A stretch of 64,000 nucleotides of DNA from Anniella stebbinsi (GCA_029215795.1 JARDYH010000004.1:203588017-203652016); one strand, 5' to 3'. Shown: positions 20,026 through 31,349, numbered from the stretch's first letter. Notes: generated from the letters alone by a model not told the origin. Translations and numbers: made by a program.

Positions 20026-21059
20026 GTAAATTCTCCCAATAGAGAGAAGCAAATAGTAGTGTCCCACAGGGATCTGTACTGGGACTAGAGCCACATCTAC
20101 ACCAAGCAGGATATACTTTAAAAACGGTTGGAAAACAGTATATGGAACGTGTTATGGGCTCCAACAGTTATCAATACCATTATAAACCGTTATAAAGCCA
20201 TAGTGTAGTTCCTGCCTTTCAACTTGTACATAAATGATCTGGAGTTAGGTGTGAGCAGTGAAGTGGCCAAGTTTGCTGTTGACACCAAATTATTTAAGGT
20301 GGTCAAAGCAAACCAGGGATTGTGAGGAGCTCCAAGAGGATCTCTCCAAGCTGGGAGAATGGGCATCCAAATGGCAGATGCAGTTCAAGGTAAGTAAGTG
20401 TAAAGTGATGCACATTGGAATTAAAAATCCCAACTTCAAGTATAACCTGATGGGATCTGAGCTGGCAGTAACTGACCAAGAAAGAGATCTTGGGTTGTGG
20501 TGGATAGATCAATGAAAATGTCAAGCCAATGTGCAACTGCTGTAAAGAATGCGAACTCCAAGTTAGGCGTTATTAGAAAAGGAATTGAGACTAAAACTGC
20601 CAGTATCATATTGCCTTTATACAAATCTATTGTGTGACCACAGTTATAATACTCTGTACAGTTCTGGTCACTACACCTAAAATACGATATTGCAGAGCAG
20701 GAAAAAGGAAGTACTTCTTCACACAGTGCATCGTTAAACTATGGAATTCACCACCACAAGATGTGGTGATGGCCACCAATTTGGATAGCTTTAGAAAGGG
20801 GATTGGATAAATTCCTGGAGGAGATTATCAATAGCTACTAGTCCTGATGACTATGAGTTGCCTCCAGTATCAGAGGCAGTAAGCCTATATACACTGGTTG
20901 CTGGGGAACATGGATGGGAGGGTGCTTTTGCACTGTGTCCTGCTTGTGGGTCCCTAGTCGTCAGCTGGTTGGCCACTGTGTGAACAGAGTGCTGGACTAG
21001 ATGGACCCTGGGTCTGATCCAGCATGGATCTTCTTATGTTTCTTAACATTCCTCATTAC

Positions 21060-22735
21060 TTAATTAGCTTCACTGACTTCACTTTGAAGGTACTTTTCAT
21101 ATAGCACACTTGCAACCAGGACTTCTAGATCTACATCAGTGGGCCAGTTCACAGTGTCCTTTGGTCAGAAGGCAGAAGACTAGTCTCCAGTGATCAGTTT
21201 TGCTTTGCTTTAAAAAAGGGGGGGAAAGGAAATGCATCGCCAAAAAAAAGAGGGCAAAGATTTGCATAACATTTACATGTGCTAAAATTTGCATGTGCAT
21301 AGATACAATCTAGAATTAATTACTATAATTTACATAGAAGTACAGTACATCTCATCAAAGTAAAGAAGACTGTACACCAGTGATCCTGAGAGCCTGTTCC
21401 TTCTTCTGTCCAAGTGCTAACTTCCTGCACATCCTGGCCTGCCCATCCACCCCTCAGTTCTCTGGATCTGATAAAGTGTACACTTCCCTCCCCACATTCT
21501 TGGACCCTGAAATAACTCCCTGCAGGTTAAAATCGACCAGGTGACGGGGACTAATTCTAACCCACTCCATACCCTGCTGAGCTCATTTTCTATTTACAGT
21601 GTGTGTGTGTGTGTGTGTGTTTTAAATACAATGAGACATTAAAAATGTGACACCCCCACCCCATGCAGCCTGAAGTGGTACATTTTATTCTAAACCCCCA
21701 CCTCATTCTGCTGAACGTGTAATACTCCCTGTAAAGCATGCTAAAAATGCCATAGGAATGCTTGGCAATAAAATAACAATAAAACTGTTATTGGCTTTAG
21801 TGAACCTAAACTACACTAAAATGCAACATGAATTAAGGAATTAACTATTCATAGCTCCCAATGGAGAATCTAGTAATTAATATGTAGCTTAAACTACAGC
21901 ACTTGCAATAGTTATTGAGCTCTGGCACTTTGGCCTGCAGCCCTTTGTTTTAATTGCTCTTGCTAAAGATAGAATTCTTTCTGGTTCAAAGTAATCTGAA
22001 GACATTCTGCTTCTCTATCTGGGCTAAAATGGAAGTTCACAAGAGAAAAAGAAAATAGCTCAGAGTATTGTGAAATCGAGACTTTCATTGAAATTAAAAA
22101 CTGTTTTGTGGAAATGTTTAAAACTGAATCCTTTGGGCCTGACAATTCATTTTTATTAGTTAAGATTTATTATTTTGTGGGTCACTCTGTTTCAGCACCA
22201 ATCAGTTTGCAAGGAAAATGCTGTTGCTTCTGACCTCTCTGGATAGGGATACAAATTCAAGCCCCTTTCTGGGGTCACAAATCATCTCCCATGAATTCTA
22301 TATTTTCAGGAATCTTCTAGGGGGCTGCCTACACAGCGGTGGGTTGCCGCTGTAATAAGCTAAACCCCACGCTCTTGATGCTTCAGGGTGGCAGTGGCTA
22401 ATCCTGATGCTGCAGCAAAAGTGTGGGGTCCCCTCGGGGATGGCAACCAATCAGGGGTCGCCATCCACCCTGCCACACCTCCACATTGAGGATAGAGCAT
22501 GGTTAGTCAACCAAACGGCCATTGCTTGCTCCATTCTGAAAAGTCAACTTTTAAAAAGCGAGGCTTCTCTGAAAAGCCCAGCAATGGCTTTGGTGGTTGT
22601 TGCATCGATGTCACTTCGGGGCTTCCAGAACATTTAGACAGCCCCCAAGTTTTTTTAAAAAACCTTACATTTAAATGAGCTGTCCCCAAAACATATCCCC
22701 AAGAGCAGCTATTCCATCCTACATTTTACAATCTG
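21060..22735. other. Intergenic; family E remnant and (GT)n
   Basis: At about 21225-21560, AAAAAGAGGGCAAAGATTTGC and TTTGCATGTGCATAGAT match the element at 59058-59380, so this is a second diverged copy. A (GT)n run lies at 21599-21621. From 21630 to 22735 I recognise nothing beyond short non-conserved frames. Confidence 0.45.
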
Positions 22736-22739
22736 GCAA

Positions 22740-23035
22740 AGAGGCAAAGAGGCCCATCTCTGTATTCCTTCTATACAGGAGGCTCACTCTTTTGTTGATC
22801 TAGGCGGGAACACCAAGATTCTGGAATTCTCTCCCTAGAAAGGTCCACAAGTTGTCACCCCCTTTTGTCTCTTCAGAGGCAGATAACTAAAAACAAAACG
22901 ACTTGTAAATTTGTGGATATAGTGGCCATGAATTAAGTTTATTTTGCTACTGTATAAATGCCCTTTAGGTATATGTTGAACTGTCTGGAGTTGTTGTAAG
23001 CTGTTGTTGTAGATAGGCAGTAAAAAGCGGGCATT
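22740..23035 (+). repeat. LINE ORF end and 3' tail
   Basis: TGGAATTCTCTCCCTAGAAAG (about 22821) is the usual NSLP-coding end of L2/L3-type LINE frames. It is followed by TCTTCAGAGGCAG and a 3' tail GTTGTTGTAGATAGGCAGTA. Too decayed to translate through. Confidence 0.5.
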
Positions 23036-23534
23036 GTAAACTTTTCCCTATCCACTTTCTGCACATCATGGGTAATTTTATACACCTCTCTCACCTCTAA
23101 CCCTCCAACTTCTCACCCTTTTTTCTAAGCTAAAGAGTCTCAAACACTATGCCTTTCCTCAACCCAGTGATTATTTTCATTGTCCTTTTCTGCACTTTTT
23201 CCAGCTCTACTATATATTTTCTGAGGAAGGGTGACCAGAACTGTACACAGTATTCCAAGTGTGATTACATCATAGATTAATATATAGGCTTTCTCATATT
23301 AGTGATGTTATTTTCAATTCCTTTCCTAATGATCCCCAAAATGGAACTTGCCCTTGTCAGATTGGGTCAATGTTTTCAGTGAACTATCCACCATCGCCCC
23401 AAGATCCCTTTCCTGAGCTAAGTTTGCTTTGGAGGCTTTGGTGAGGGACTTAGTCAAAAGCCTTTTAAAAGACCAAATTATCAATGTCTATTGGATCACC
23501 CCTATCCACATGAATATTGACACTCTAAGGGCAT

Positions 23535-23838
23535 TTATACATGAAATATTTATTGTGCACTCATCTTTCCCTACTCATGGTTGCTTATGGGTTCTTTAGA
23601 CAATATCATAACCCTCCAGTTTCATTCTATCTCTAACCAGCACTTTCGGCAAAAAAAATTTAGAGCAGGGAAAATGTGGCATTTCCTTGTGAAAGTGAAA
23701 GAAAGCACAATTTCCTCTTGTGAAAGTAAAAGCTCCTCATGGAGTGCTTAGAAAGTAAAAGCTTCTCAGGAAGTGCTTAGATCTCAATTCTGCAACAAAA
23801 AGTAGATACTTCCAATTAACAGCTTCGTGCACAAAAGA
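23535..23838. mobile_element. Foldback element, family B copy 3 (reverse orientation)
   Basis: Contains GTTGCTTATGGGTTCTTTAG and, further on, AGTGCTTAGATCTCAATTC, the reverse of family B copies 1 and 2. It sits inside the antisense CR1 and is therefore younger than it. Confidence 0.65.
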
Positions 23839-24614
23839 GGTTAGTAAGATAGAACTGACCTTCCAAAAGCTTCAGCATCTAGACTTCTATATACTTGATA
23901 ATTGTAACTTTAACACAATTTCTTACCAATTTACCTGGAAAGACATTAAGCTACCTGGAAAGACATTAAGCTAATTGGCCTGTAATTTCGTGGAACCCTG
24001 CCCAATCCCTTTTTTAAAAGTACACTGGCCACTCTCCAGAGCTCTGGTATGGAGACTGAATTTAGGGATATATTATATATTTTCGTTCAAAGATCAGCAA
24101 TTTCGTATTTGAATTCTTTCAGAAGTCTCGGATAGCATCTAAACCTAGTGATTTGTTTGTTTTTAATTTGTCAGTATGGTTGAGAACTTTATCTCTTATC
24201 ACTAGGATTTGCCTCAGTTCCTCAGGCTCCCTGCCTAACATTATCAGGCGCAGGTATCTGTCCTACATCTTCTGCAGTGAAAACAGACACAAAGAATTAA
24301 TTCAGCTTTTCTGCAATCTTGTTATTGTCCTTTAGGACTCCTTTAACTTCCTTCTAAACCAACAGTCTAATCGCCTCCATACTACATTTCCTGCTTATGA
24401 TGAATTTAAATAAATTTTATTGTTATATTTGCTCCTTAAAATCCTCTCTTTTTTTCATCCCTTATCATCTGCTTGCATTTTTTGTGCAAGTTTGACTTCC
24501 TTTTTGTTCTCCTCTTTTGGGCAACATTTCCATTTTCTGAAGGAAGACTTCCTTCCTCTCATAGCTTCCTTAACACTGCTGGTGACTTCTTGGACTTTTC
24601 CTGACCTGCAGTAT

Positions 24615-24895
24615 ACCATTTATTTATTTATTACATTTCTATACCGCCCAATAGCTAAAGCTCTCTGGGCTGGTCACAAAAATTAAATCCAAAAGTTTCA
24701 GCAGAAAAACAATTTAAAATATAGAAGCTTAAAACTAGTATAAAAATACAAACAGGAAAAAATACCTAGCAGCAATGCAGAGATTTAAAATACAGTGATA
24801 GATTTTAAAAAGCAAAGTTACAAGATTATAATTCTAGAATGCTAAAATGCTGGGGAAATAAAAAGGTCTTCACCTGATGCCAGAAAGGGTGTGAT
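24615..24895 (-). repeat. LINE 3' tail, antisense (TACCGCCC family)
   Basis: TTTATTTATTTATTACATTT then CTATACCGCCCAATAGCTAA and AGCTCTCTGGGCTGGT, ending in AAAAGGTCTTCACCTGATGC. This is the reverse of a retroposon 3' end. It is inserted in the antisense CR1. Confidence 0.7.
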
Positions 24896-25084
24896 GTATA
24901 CAAGTAAGCATTCTAGATGAGCTTCTATTATTGTGGTTTTGAGTGAACCCCCAAGTGTTTTTAGCTGCCTTTACAACTTATTTTTTGTCAACCCTTTTCA
25001 TTCATTTTTGAACAGTTTCTTCCTTTGAAGTCAAATGTGACTGTGTTGGACTTTCTTGGCAATTGCATGTGCTTCTTTTGTGGA

Positions 25085-25735
25085 AAAAATGTTTTGTATA
25101 GGGTTGGGTTTTTTGTTTTGCTTTTCGTAATGTAAGGAGGTGGGTGGGTGGGTGTATACACAGTTTTATGGGTCTGTGCATAGTTTTAACTGTTTGAGGT
25201 GGATTGGCTGGGTGTGGTATGAATAAGGAAAAATAACATTGCTGTTTGTCATGATTTGTCTTTTAAAGTTGTATTTCATCAGTTCGAGGCTTTGTCTATG
25301 TAAACCAAACGTCTGGGAAAGAGGTCATGTAAATATAATGTCTTTCTTTCTCTGTGTTTTCTTATGTGTGATTAATGCTGACATAATAATTGCTTATCAA
25401 AAGCTGTTGGTTGTAATAACTACATGGGGGTGTGAAATGCATTTGTGCTACATATTATGTAATTTGTGATTCAACATTATATATTGAATTTAGATTTAAA
25501 TGTCACCTCCCATTAACTATGGTGGTGGAGGTAGTCTATTTAGAAGTGAAGGCCAGATTTGGAGGAGATTTTATTTATTTACAATATTAATGTACCACTT
25601 AATATAACAAAACCTCTTAAGGTATTGACAGGTGTACGAGTTAAATGTCCAACAATACCTTCTCTACCAAATTAGAGGTTTGCCACTGAAAACTTGCCTC
25701 CAATTCCCTCCCCTATTCCCTTTTTAAAAGACTAT
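25085..25735. other. Intergenic, no gene recognised
   Basis: AT-rich sequence with (GGTGGGTG) words at about 25139. No recognisable gene or repeat family. Confidence 0.4.
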
Positions 25736-25737
25736 CT

Positions 25738-26243
25738 TAGGGTGACCAACTGTCAAGATTTCCCCAGATTTGTCAGGGTTTGTGTTCTATCCTGGGTGTC
25801 AGGGGGGATTTTCTGTAATTTTATATAATGTCTGAGAATGACACACTTTCTCTTTTAAGGCCACCATTAGCATGGTGGGGCGAATGACATGTCCCCCCCC
25901 CCGCCGCACTGCTCCAATTGAGGCCTTAAAGGGGAAAGTGTGTCATTCCCAGACATTATAGAAATGGCCCCGATTGGAGGAGTGGAGGGGGGGTGGAATG
26001 ACACGCTTTCCCCTCCTCCTCTCCAATCAGGGCTTTTAAGGCCCTGATTGGAGCGGAGGAGGGGAAAGCACACTTTGTGACGTCTCTGGAAAGTGTGTCA
26101 TTCCCCTAATCACAGCAAGGGCAGCCACCATTAACATGGTGGGGGGAGGGACAACGATGCGCTTTCTGGAGACCCTGGAAAGCTCGCTTTCCCACCCTCC
26201 TCACTGGTGCCCTATTTTTTGTTTCCCAAATATGGTCACCCTA
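25738..26243. mobile_element. hAT-like foldback with multiple internal palindromes
   Basis: Left TAGGGTGACCAACTG and right ATATGGTCACCCTA terminal repeats. The interior repeats GTGTGTCATTCC and its complement GGAATGACAC several times, plus CCACCATTAGCATGGTGG and CCTGATTGG/CCAATCAGG pairs. It forms at least two stacked hairpins. The flanking octamers do not match, so the insertion is old or rearranged. Confidence 0.65.
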
Positions 26244-26252
26244 ATCTACTTA

Positions 26253-26389
26253 AGCCTTCCCCAACTTGCTGTCCTCCAAATATTTTGGACTACAGAGTCT
26301 AATATTATTGATTACAGACCATCAGCTGTGGTGGATAGGTATGCTAGTTGTCCAAACCATTTGGAGGGTCACAAGTTGGGGAAGGCTGA
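26253..26389. mobile_element. Short palindromic MITE (CCAACCTGG family)
   Basis: AGCCTTCCCCAACTTGCTG..CCTCCAAATATTTTGG on the left is mirrored by CCATTTGGAGGG..CAAGTTGGGGAAGGCT on the right. It abuts the preceding element. Confidence 0.75.
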
Positions 26390-26402
26390 TCTAGTTGCTC
26401 AA

Positions 26403-26545
26403 TTTTATTTATTTATTTCTTTATTTATTTCATTTCTATACCACATCAATAGCCGAAGCTGTCTAGGTGATTCACAAAAATTAAAACCATAAGGTACAAT
26501 TAAAATCTGAAATATGGAAGCTTAAGACCTATATATATTGCCTTT
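26403..26545 (-). repeat. LINE 3' tail, antisense (TACCGCCC family)
   Basis: TTTATTTATTTCTTTATTTA, TCTATACCACATCAATAGCC, GAAGCTGTCTAGGTGATTCA, then A-rich sequence. A diverged copy. Confidence 0.6.
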
Positions 26546-26709
26546 TAAGAGTGCAAGCTTTTATTCATCCATCAACTAAAACATTAATAGAAATTTCAAA
26601 TTTGCCATCTGATACATCAGTCCTTGCGGGCAAATGTTCCAAATACAATTATATTTATGGGACTCAAACTTGTTTAAACCATGTTGAATTCTTGGGGGGT
26701 GATAGCAAG

Positions 26710-27173
26710 CATAGGTGTGCTTAAGGGTTGTGCCAGGTGTGCCCAGGCACACCCTAATGTCTCAATCAATAAGCACCAAAATGAGGGGGCCATTGAGTAG
26801 GAATCCAGAGAAGGATCCAGATGCAGCAGGAAAGGTCCTCCAGCTGCCAGGCTGCAGAAATGAAAAAAAGAATTGTTCTGCTGGGAGCAGCGCTTCAGAG
26901 AGGCCTAAAGGAGCCCCCCCCGAAGGCTAATATCACCTTGTAAGCCCCTTCTCCAGCCAGTGTCACCACAAAGTCCCAACAACACTGGTCTTGAGGAATG
27001 CCTCCTCCCCACACCCTCACCTGCAAGTCAGGAGTAGGCCATCAGTGTCTACAGTGTTTAATAAACAAATGAATAAAAATAATGTACGTTATGATTGAGT
27101 ATTTAATAGATGTTCGCCTTAAAAAAATATCCCCAGGTGCACACCCTAATGAAATGAGCTGCACACGCCTATG
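26710..27173. mobile_element. 464-bp hAT-like element with perfect target duplication
   Basis: The left end CATAGGTGTGCTTAAGG and right end GAGCTGCACACGCCTATG are inverted. Both subterminal zones carry the GGTGTGCCCAGGCACACCCT / AGGTGCACACCCTAATG word. Perfect 8-bp duplications ATAGCAAG flank it (26702-26709 and 27174-27181). The interior is unrelated to the other families and has no transposase motif. Confidence 0.85.
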
Positions 27174-27448
27174 ATAGCAAGGAGGAATTCAGTACGCTCA
27201 GAACATAACTGTAAGGATGCCACACTGTTCTTGGTCTCACTTGCAAAATACAATTTGCCACAGAGCCCCAAATCCAGGCCTAACATCACCAGCCTACATA
27301 GGGGTGGGGGGGAAAACATTGGGGCCCACCAGTTCTGATGCTATCATTTAATATTTTAGGAAAATGTTTTTGTTGTACCCTGAAAAGACATCCCAGGCAA
27401 AATAGCTGTACCAGTCACCATATTTATTGCTGTGGAATGCCTCTGTGT

Positions 27449-27769
27449 TAGGCTGACCATATGAAAAGGAGGTCAGGGCTCATGTAACTTTAACAGTTGT
27501 AGAGAAAAGGGAATTTCAGCCAGTGTCATTTGTATGAAATTAGTGCCTGGTGAAATTCCCTCTTCATCCCAACAGTTTAAAGTTGCAGGGGCCCTGCCTT
27601 CTTTTCTATATGGTCATTCTAGTATAGTGCCTGCACCTTTAACTGTTGGGATGAAGAGGGAACATAACCAGGAACTAATTGCATACAATTGACACTGGCT
27701 GAAATTCCCTTTTCTCTACAACTGTTAAAGTTACATGAGCCCTGACCTGGATTTTATCTGGTCAGCCTA
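27449..27769. mobile_element. 321-bp hAT MITE with perfect target duplication
   Basis: Left TAGGCTGACCATATGAAAAG, right TTTTATCTGGTCAGCCTA. The second base pair set differs from the family consensus (GGCTGACC instead of GGGTGACC) symmetrically at both ends. Perfect duplications CTCTGTGT flank it (27441-27448 and 27770-27777). Arms are complementary over nearly the full length. Confidence 0.92.
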
Positions 27770-27779
27770 CTCTGTGTGC

Positions 27780-29785
27780 TTTGGGCCCCTAGGCATTCTG
27801 GGAAAATTAAGATGGTGACAGCTGCTGCAACTGCTTTACTTTGCACTTCTCTCCCGAATGCTATTGGCTGCTCTACTAGGGGACAGGCAACAGCACACAG
27901 TAGCTAAGGCAGGCAGTGGCTCTCAGCAGAGAAACACCAGGTGAAGGGGCTGCAGCAGCTACCACTATGTTCATTTCCCAGGGGAACCCACCAGATAGGT
28001 GCAGTGGGGCTGGAGGGCAGTTTGCCCAGGGCTCCCTCAAACCTGGCACTGGTCTTGCCCAATTCTGTTCTTGGAGACAGATGCCTCACTCTGCCTAGCA
28101 GTGAGTTCTTATCCAAAACGAGGCTGAATTCAAAACAGACATCAATTTAGTTTCCCTGGCTGTCCTTGTTTATTTTTTGTTGCATCTCTGTTTTAGTCAT
28201 CATTATGCTGTCTGGGGCTTTGAGCATTACCAGGCTCCACATAGAAGACATGATGCTGCTGAGATAAAGAATCCTTCTAAACAATACTACAAACCTCACC
28301 ATTACAAAACACTTCTTCAGTTCTGGTTTCTGCCCACATATATCAGTTTCCATTCATTTCTGAGCCTTTTATATCTTGGTTGAATAAAGTCATGTTGGTT
28401 ACTTCCAGCAGCAGCAGGAGGTAAAAAGCAAAGACTCATCTCCCAAATAGAACCAAATTTCTCATTTGGGAGTATAAGAAAAAAAAATACTCATCACTTA
28501 TTCACACTTTTCTCGTTGCAAACCATGCAGAAAATGGCTCGGGCCTTTGGACACGTACTATGGATCAGAACAAGGTCAAGAAATCCCAAGGGAATGGGAG
28601 GAAGATCATAAACTCTGAGCAAACATGCAGATTCCATCACATTGCACTGCATCGCAAACTTGCTCAACAAACACAAGACTTGCTCTTTTTCATAGCTTTG
28701 GAAAGTTACTCATTGGTCTCTTCCCCTTGCTTGGAAGGCCACCTTTCTTTAGCCATTCAGGAGAAGAAACCAGGCAGGCAGCTTTGGGCACATGTGCAAC
28801 ATGGGATTGTCCCACATCTGAGCAATTTTCTTTGGTTCCTCCTCCTGAGTAGGTTGGCACCACACAAAAATTAACAATAGGATATTAGACTGTAATATCA
28901 CTACCTATCTACGTGTCCAGTGAGATCCCTGAAAAAGATCCAATGATGATTGGGGTCCCAGGAAGTTAATGGCGAGCATCAGCAACTACAGGCAACAAGA
29001 TTGGCATGCCCACAAGCCCTACCATCCTGCAAGTACTCAGCCAGATGACTGAGTACTTGCAGGAGAGGGCTGGGAATGGTTGAGCTTTCAGGAGGAATCA
29101 GGGACTTCGCTATAAAAAAAAGGCAGGAAAGAGAAACAGAACTGGAGGTCAGTGGGCTGGCAGGACAGAACCCCTTACCAACCCCAGACTTTGCCAGCTC
29201 TCCTGGATGATCCGCCTGGGCCAAAGCAACAATATTTACTCAAGTCTGCTGATGAGCAGCAGCCAGGCATGCAGTGGAAAAAGCTTAAGGTGTGAACATC
29301 TGGAACCTTGGATGTGGGTCTGGCCCAGAAGCTGCACACTAGTACTTACCCCTGCCCTGTTCATGAGTACAAAAATACTTCAACCCATCTTTACCTGCTA
29401 GGATTCTGGAACTGATGAGCTTCACTGCCTTAAAGGGCCAGCTTATTTCAGAACCATCTAGCAAGGTTAAATTAATCACATGTGCCATTCAAGCAAGGAT
29501 TTGTCTTTAGGATTTCTTTACTTTGCTCTTTTCCCCATGGACACTATGTATTTGGCAATAAATGAACCAGTTGGCTAGTTTCTGTTTCACAAGTCCTGAG
29601 TATAGTGTATTATATGGATTTTGGCAGACCAGGGCCATTTGATGTCCCTTTCCACAAAAGAAGGTGACATGTTTGTATAGTTATTTATTGCACAGAGAAA
29701 AAGAAATACATTTGCAAGGTACCTGGCATTTTTATTGTGTTTTCTTCACAGGTCACTGTGTCCCCTCTATTTTATTGATTGTGGA
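27780..29785. other. Intergenic, no gene recognised
   Basis: Moderate GC. Short frames on both strands (for example 28560-28874) show no family motif, signal peptide or splice framework. I see no repeat I can name. This is one of the larger unassigned single-copy-looking stretches. Confidence 0.4.
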
Positions 29786-29791
29786 CTGAGG

Positions 29792-29870
29792 CTGCAACCC
29801 CATATATATGCATAACTAGGAGTAGGTCCCATTGAATTCAGTGGGACTTCTGAAGATGTATGGAATTGTC
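29792..29870. repeat. Palindromic repeat, family D
   Basis: GGTCCCATTGAATTCAGTGG flanked by ATATGCATA-type words, of the common form CAATCCTATGCA..AGTAAGTCCCATTG..CAGTGGGACTTACT..GCATAGGATTG. Many further partial copies follow in this window. Confidence 0.6.
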
Positions 29871-30274
29871 AGAGGTTGATATGCTGGTTGAAAAATAAAT
29901 TTCCACCAATTGGATCACCCTGATTTCATCATTAGGTCATTGTGCCATAAATAGTATTAAAACAGGGGGACAAAGTAGGAATAAATGATGCATCTTATGC
30001 TTCCAAGGGCAGACATAACACCTTTGCATTTGCGCTCCTTTTCTGGAACATTATTAATGAAACTGCTTAAGAACAATTCCCATTTGAACCAAGTTCCCAT
30101 CATTACCCCATGTATTTCCAGGTTATGTTTACTGAAAACAGGGTAGTGCCTTTCTTTGTGCTGAGTGACCCACTGATGAGCCTATGTGTCACACCAGTTT
30201 CCTCATTATCTGAGTTCAGGCCAGTTTCAGTGAAAATCAAAGAACTTCATGTTTGCCTTCCTCTTGTTTGAGAT

Positions 30275-30345
30275 ACAGCCTGTCACCTCTAGGTCACAGG
30301 TTCAAATCTGGCCCATGTCAGTGGTGACAGATAGGTCATACCAGC
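30275..30345. repeat. Possible tRNA-like SINE remnant
   Basis: CACAGGTTCAAATCTGGCCC resembles an RNA polymerase III B-box. No matching A-box at the right spacing was found. Confidence 0.25.
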
Positions 30346-30467
30346 TGCTGACAGCTCAGGGCCCTGTGTGAAATGAGCTGGAGGAGTTGTACCTTGTTTC
30401 TAAGGAAAAGGTGTTACAATCCTAGCCAGAAACACCAGCCGGTACTTTTGATGCTAGGATCAACTCA

Positions 30468-30990
30468 GTTTATTTATTTATTACATTTCTATACCGCCCC
30501 ATAGCCGTAGCTCTCTGGGCGGTTTCCATAAGAGTAAAACACTTAAAAATAATATACAAAATGTAAAACTACAAAAACATACAACATACACAGAAACATA
30601 CATTTAAAACAACTATAAACAACTTTAAAAACAGATCTAGGAGCAGTGAAGCTCATCACATATTGCTAAATGCCTGGGAAAAGAGAAAAGTTTTAACCTG
30701 GCACCAAAAATATATCAATGTTGGCACCATGCGGGCCTCATCAGGGAGATTGTTCCATAATTGGGGGGCCACCACAGAGAAGGCCCTCTCCCTTGTTGCC
30801 AAACTCAAGAGGCCAAATTTAACTTCCGGGGGTAATCTTTTCCAGGAGAATGTTGAAAGTTATGAATGGCTTATCACTGCAGATGCTATGCCAACATCTG
30901 CAACCTTTAGAGAGGGAGAGAAGTCCCTGCCCGTCATCACTGGCACATTCAGTGAGGCCTCGGTCCATTGTGAAAGTAAAGGCAAGAAAC
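30468..30990 (-). repeat. LINE 3' region, antisense, longest copy (TACCGCCC family)
   Basis: Starts TTTATTTATTTATTACATTT, CTATACCGCCCCATAGCCG and continues past the tail into an upstream block: GGCACCATGCGGGCCTCATC, AGGGAGATTGTTCCATAATT, GGGGGGCCACCACAGAGAAG, GCCCTCTCCCTTGTTGCC. That block resembles CR1/L3-type LINE 3' sequence. This is the most complete copy of the family here. Confidence 0.65.
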
Positions 30991-31349
30991 CTATCCCAAG
31001 TATCTTTATATAATCATTCATTCATATTTTAAAAATTCCCAAAACTACAAACAGCTGAGTCCGTTTTTTCCTACACATAAGCAGTCTCAAATACCCCAGG
31101 CTTGAATAATACCAACTACAGCTAGCAACAATTAATAGAGCATCTGAGAACACACAATGCTGTGATGGCAGGAACTATGTCCACCATGGTCACTGGTTCA
31201 GACAATATGGATTTCAACATACATAGGTGCATTACTCATGTAAAGATATAGATAAGCTTATTGTATGAAGCTGTGACCATGGAGGCTGATTTAAGCAATA
31301 TCTGAAATAACTTGGGATTGCTAACATGTAGAACAATGTCTCTAATACA

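Larger units (their letters stand above)
18055..21045 (+). pseudogene. CR1-type LINE, reverse transcriptase and 3' end, twice interrupted
   Basis: Sense remnant of a CR1/L2-type non-LTR retrotransposon. Readable blocks include NYRPVSLTSVPGKLVE (about 18170), VYLDFQKAFDKVPHQK with the first catalytic Asp (about 18540), SVPQGSVLG (about 20060), YINDLE and KFAVDTKLF (about 20230-20290), and SKCKVMHIG. In KFAVDT the usual FADD catalytic pair reads AVD, so one active-site Asp is lost. Stops and frameshifts also break the frame. It is 5'-truncated. The 3' end (20680-21045) finishes with TGGATCTTCTTATGTTTCTT, typical of CR1. A retroposon tail (18310-18495) and a hAT element (18695-20025) have inserted into it. 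Confidence 0.85.
23045..25080 (-). pseudogene. CR1 LINE, long antisense degraded copy
   Basis: Antisense CR1 is recognisable from TTTTCTGCACTTTTTCCAGC and GTGACCAGAACTGTACACAG (about 23180-23260) through ATCCCTTTCCTGAGC (about 23405) to TTTAGGACTCCTTTAACTTC (about 24330) and CTTCCTTTTTGTTCTC (about 24500). It is interrupted by a family B foldback (23535-23838) and a LINE tail (24615-24895). A 20-bp tandem duplication (ACCTGGAAAGACATTAAGCT) at 23933-23972 is a local copying error. Non-functional. Confidence 0.75.

Noticed and set aside
20258..20515. Clean 85-codon frame with SKCKVMHIG and TDQERDLG
   Set aside because: Genuine protein-like sequence, but it is the CR1 reverse-transcriptase C-terminal region and not a host gene. 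Annotated within the CR1 pseudogene.
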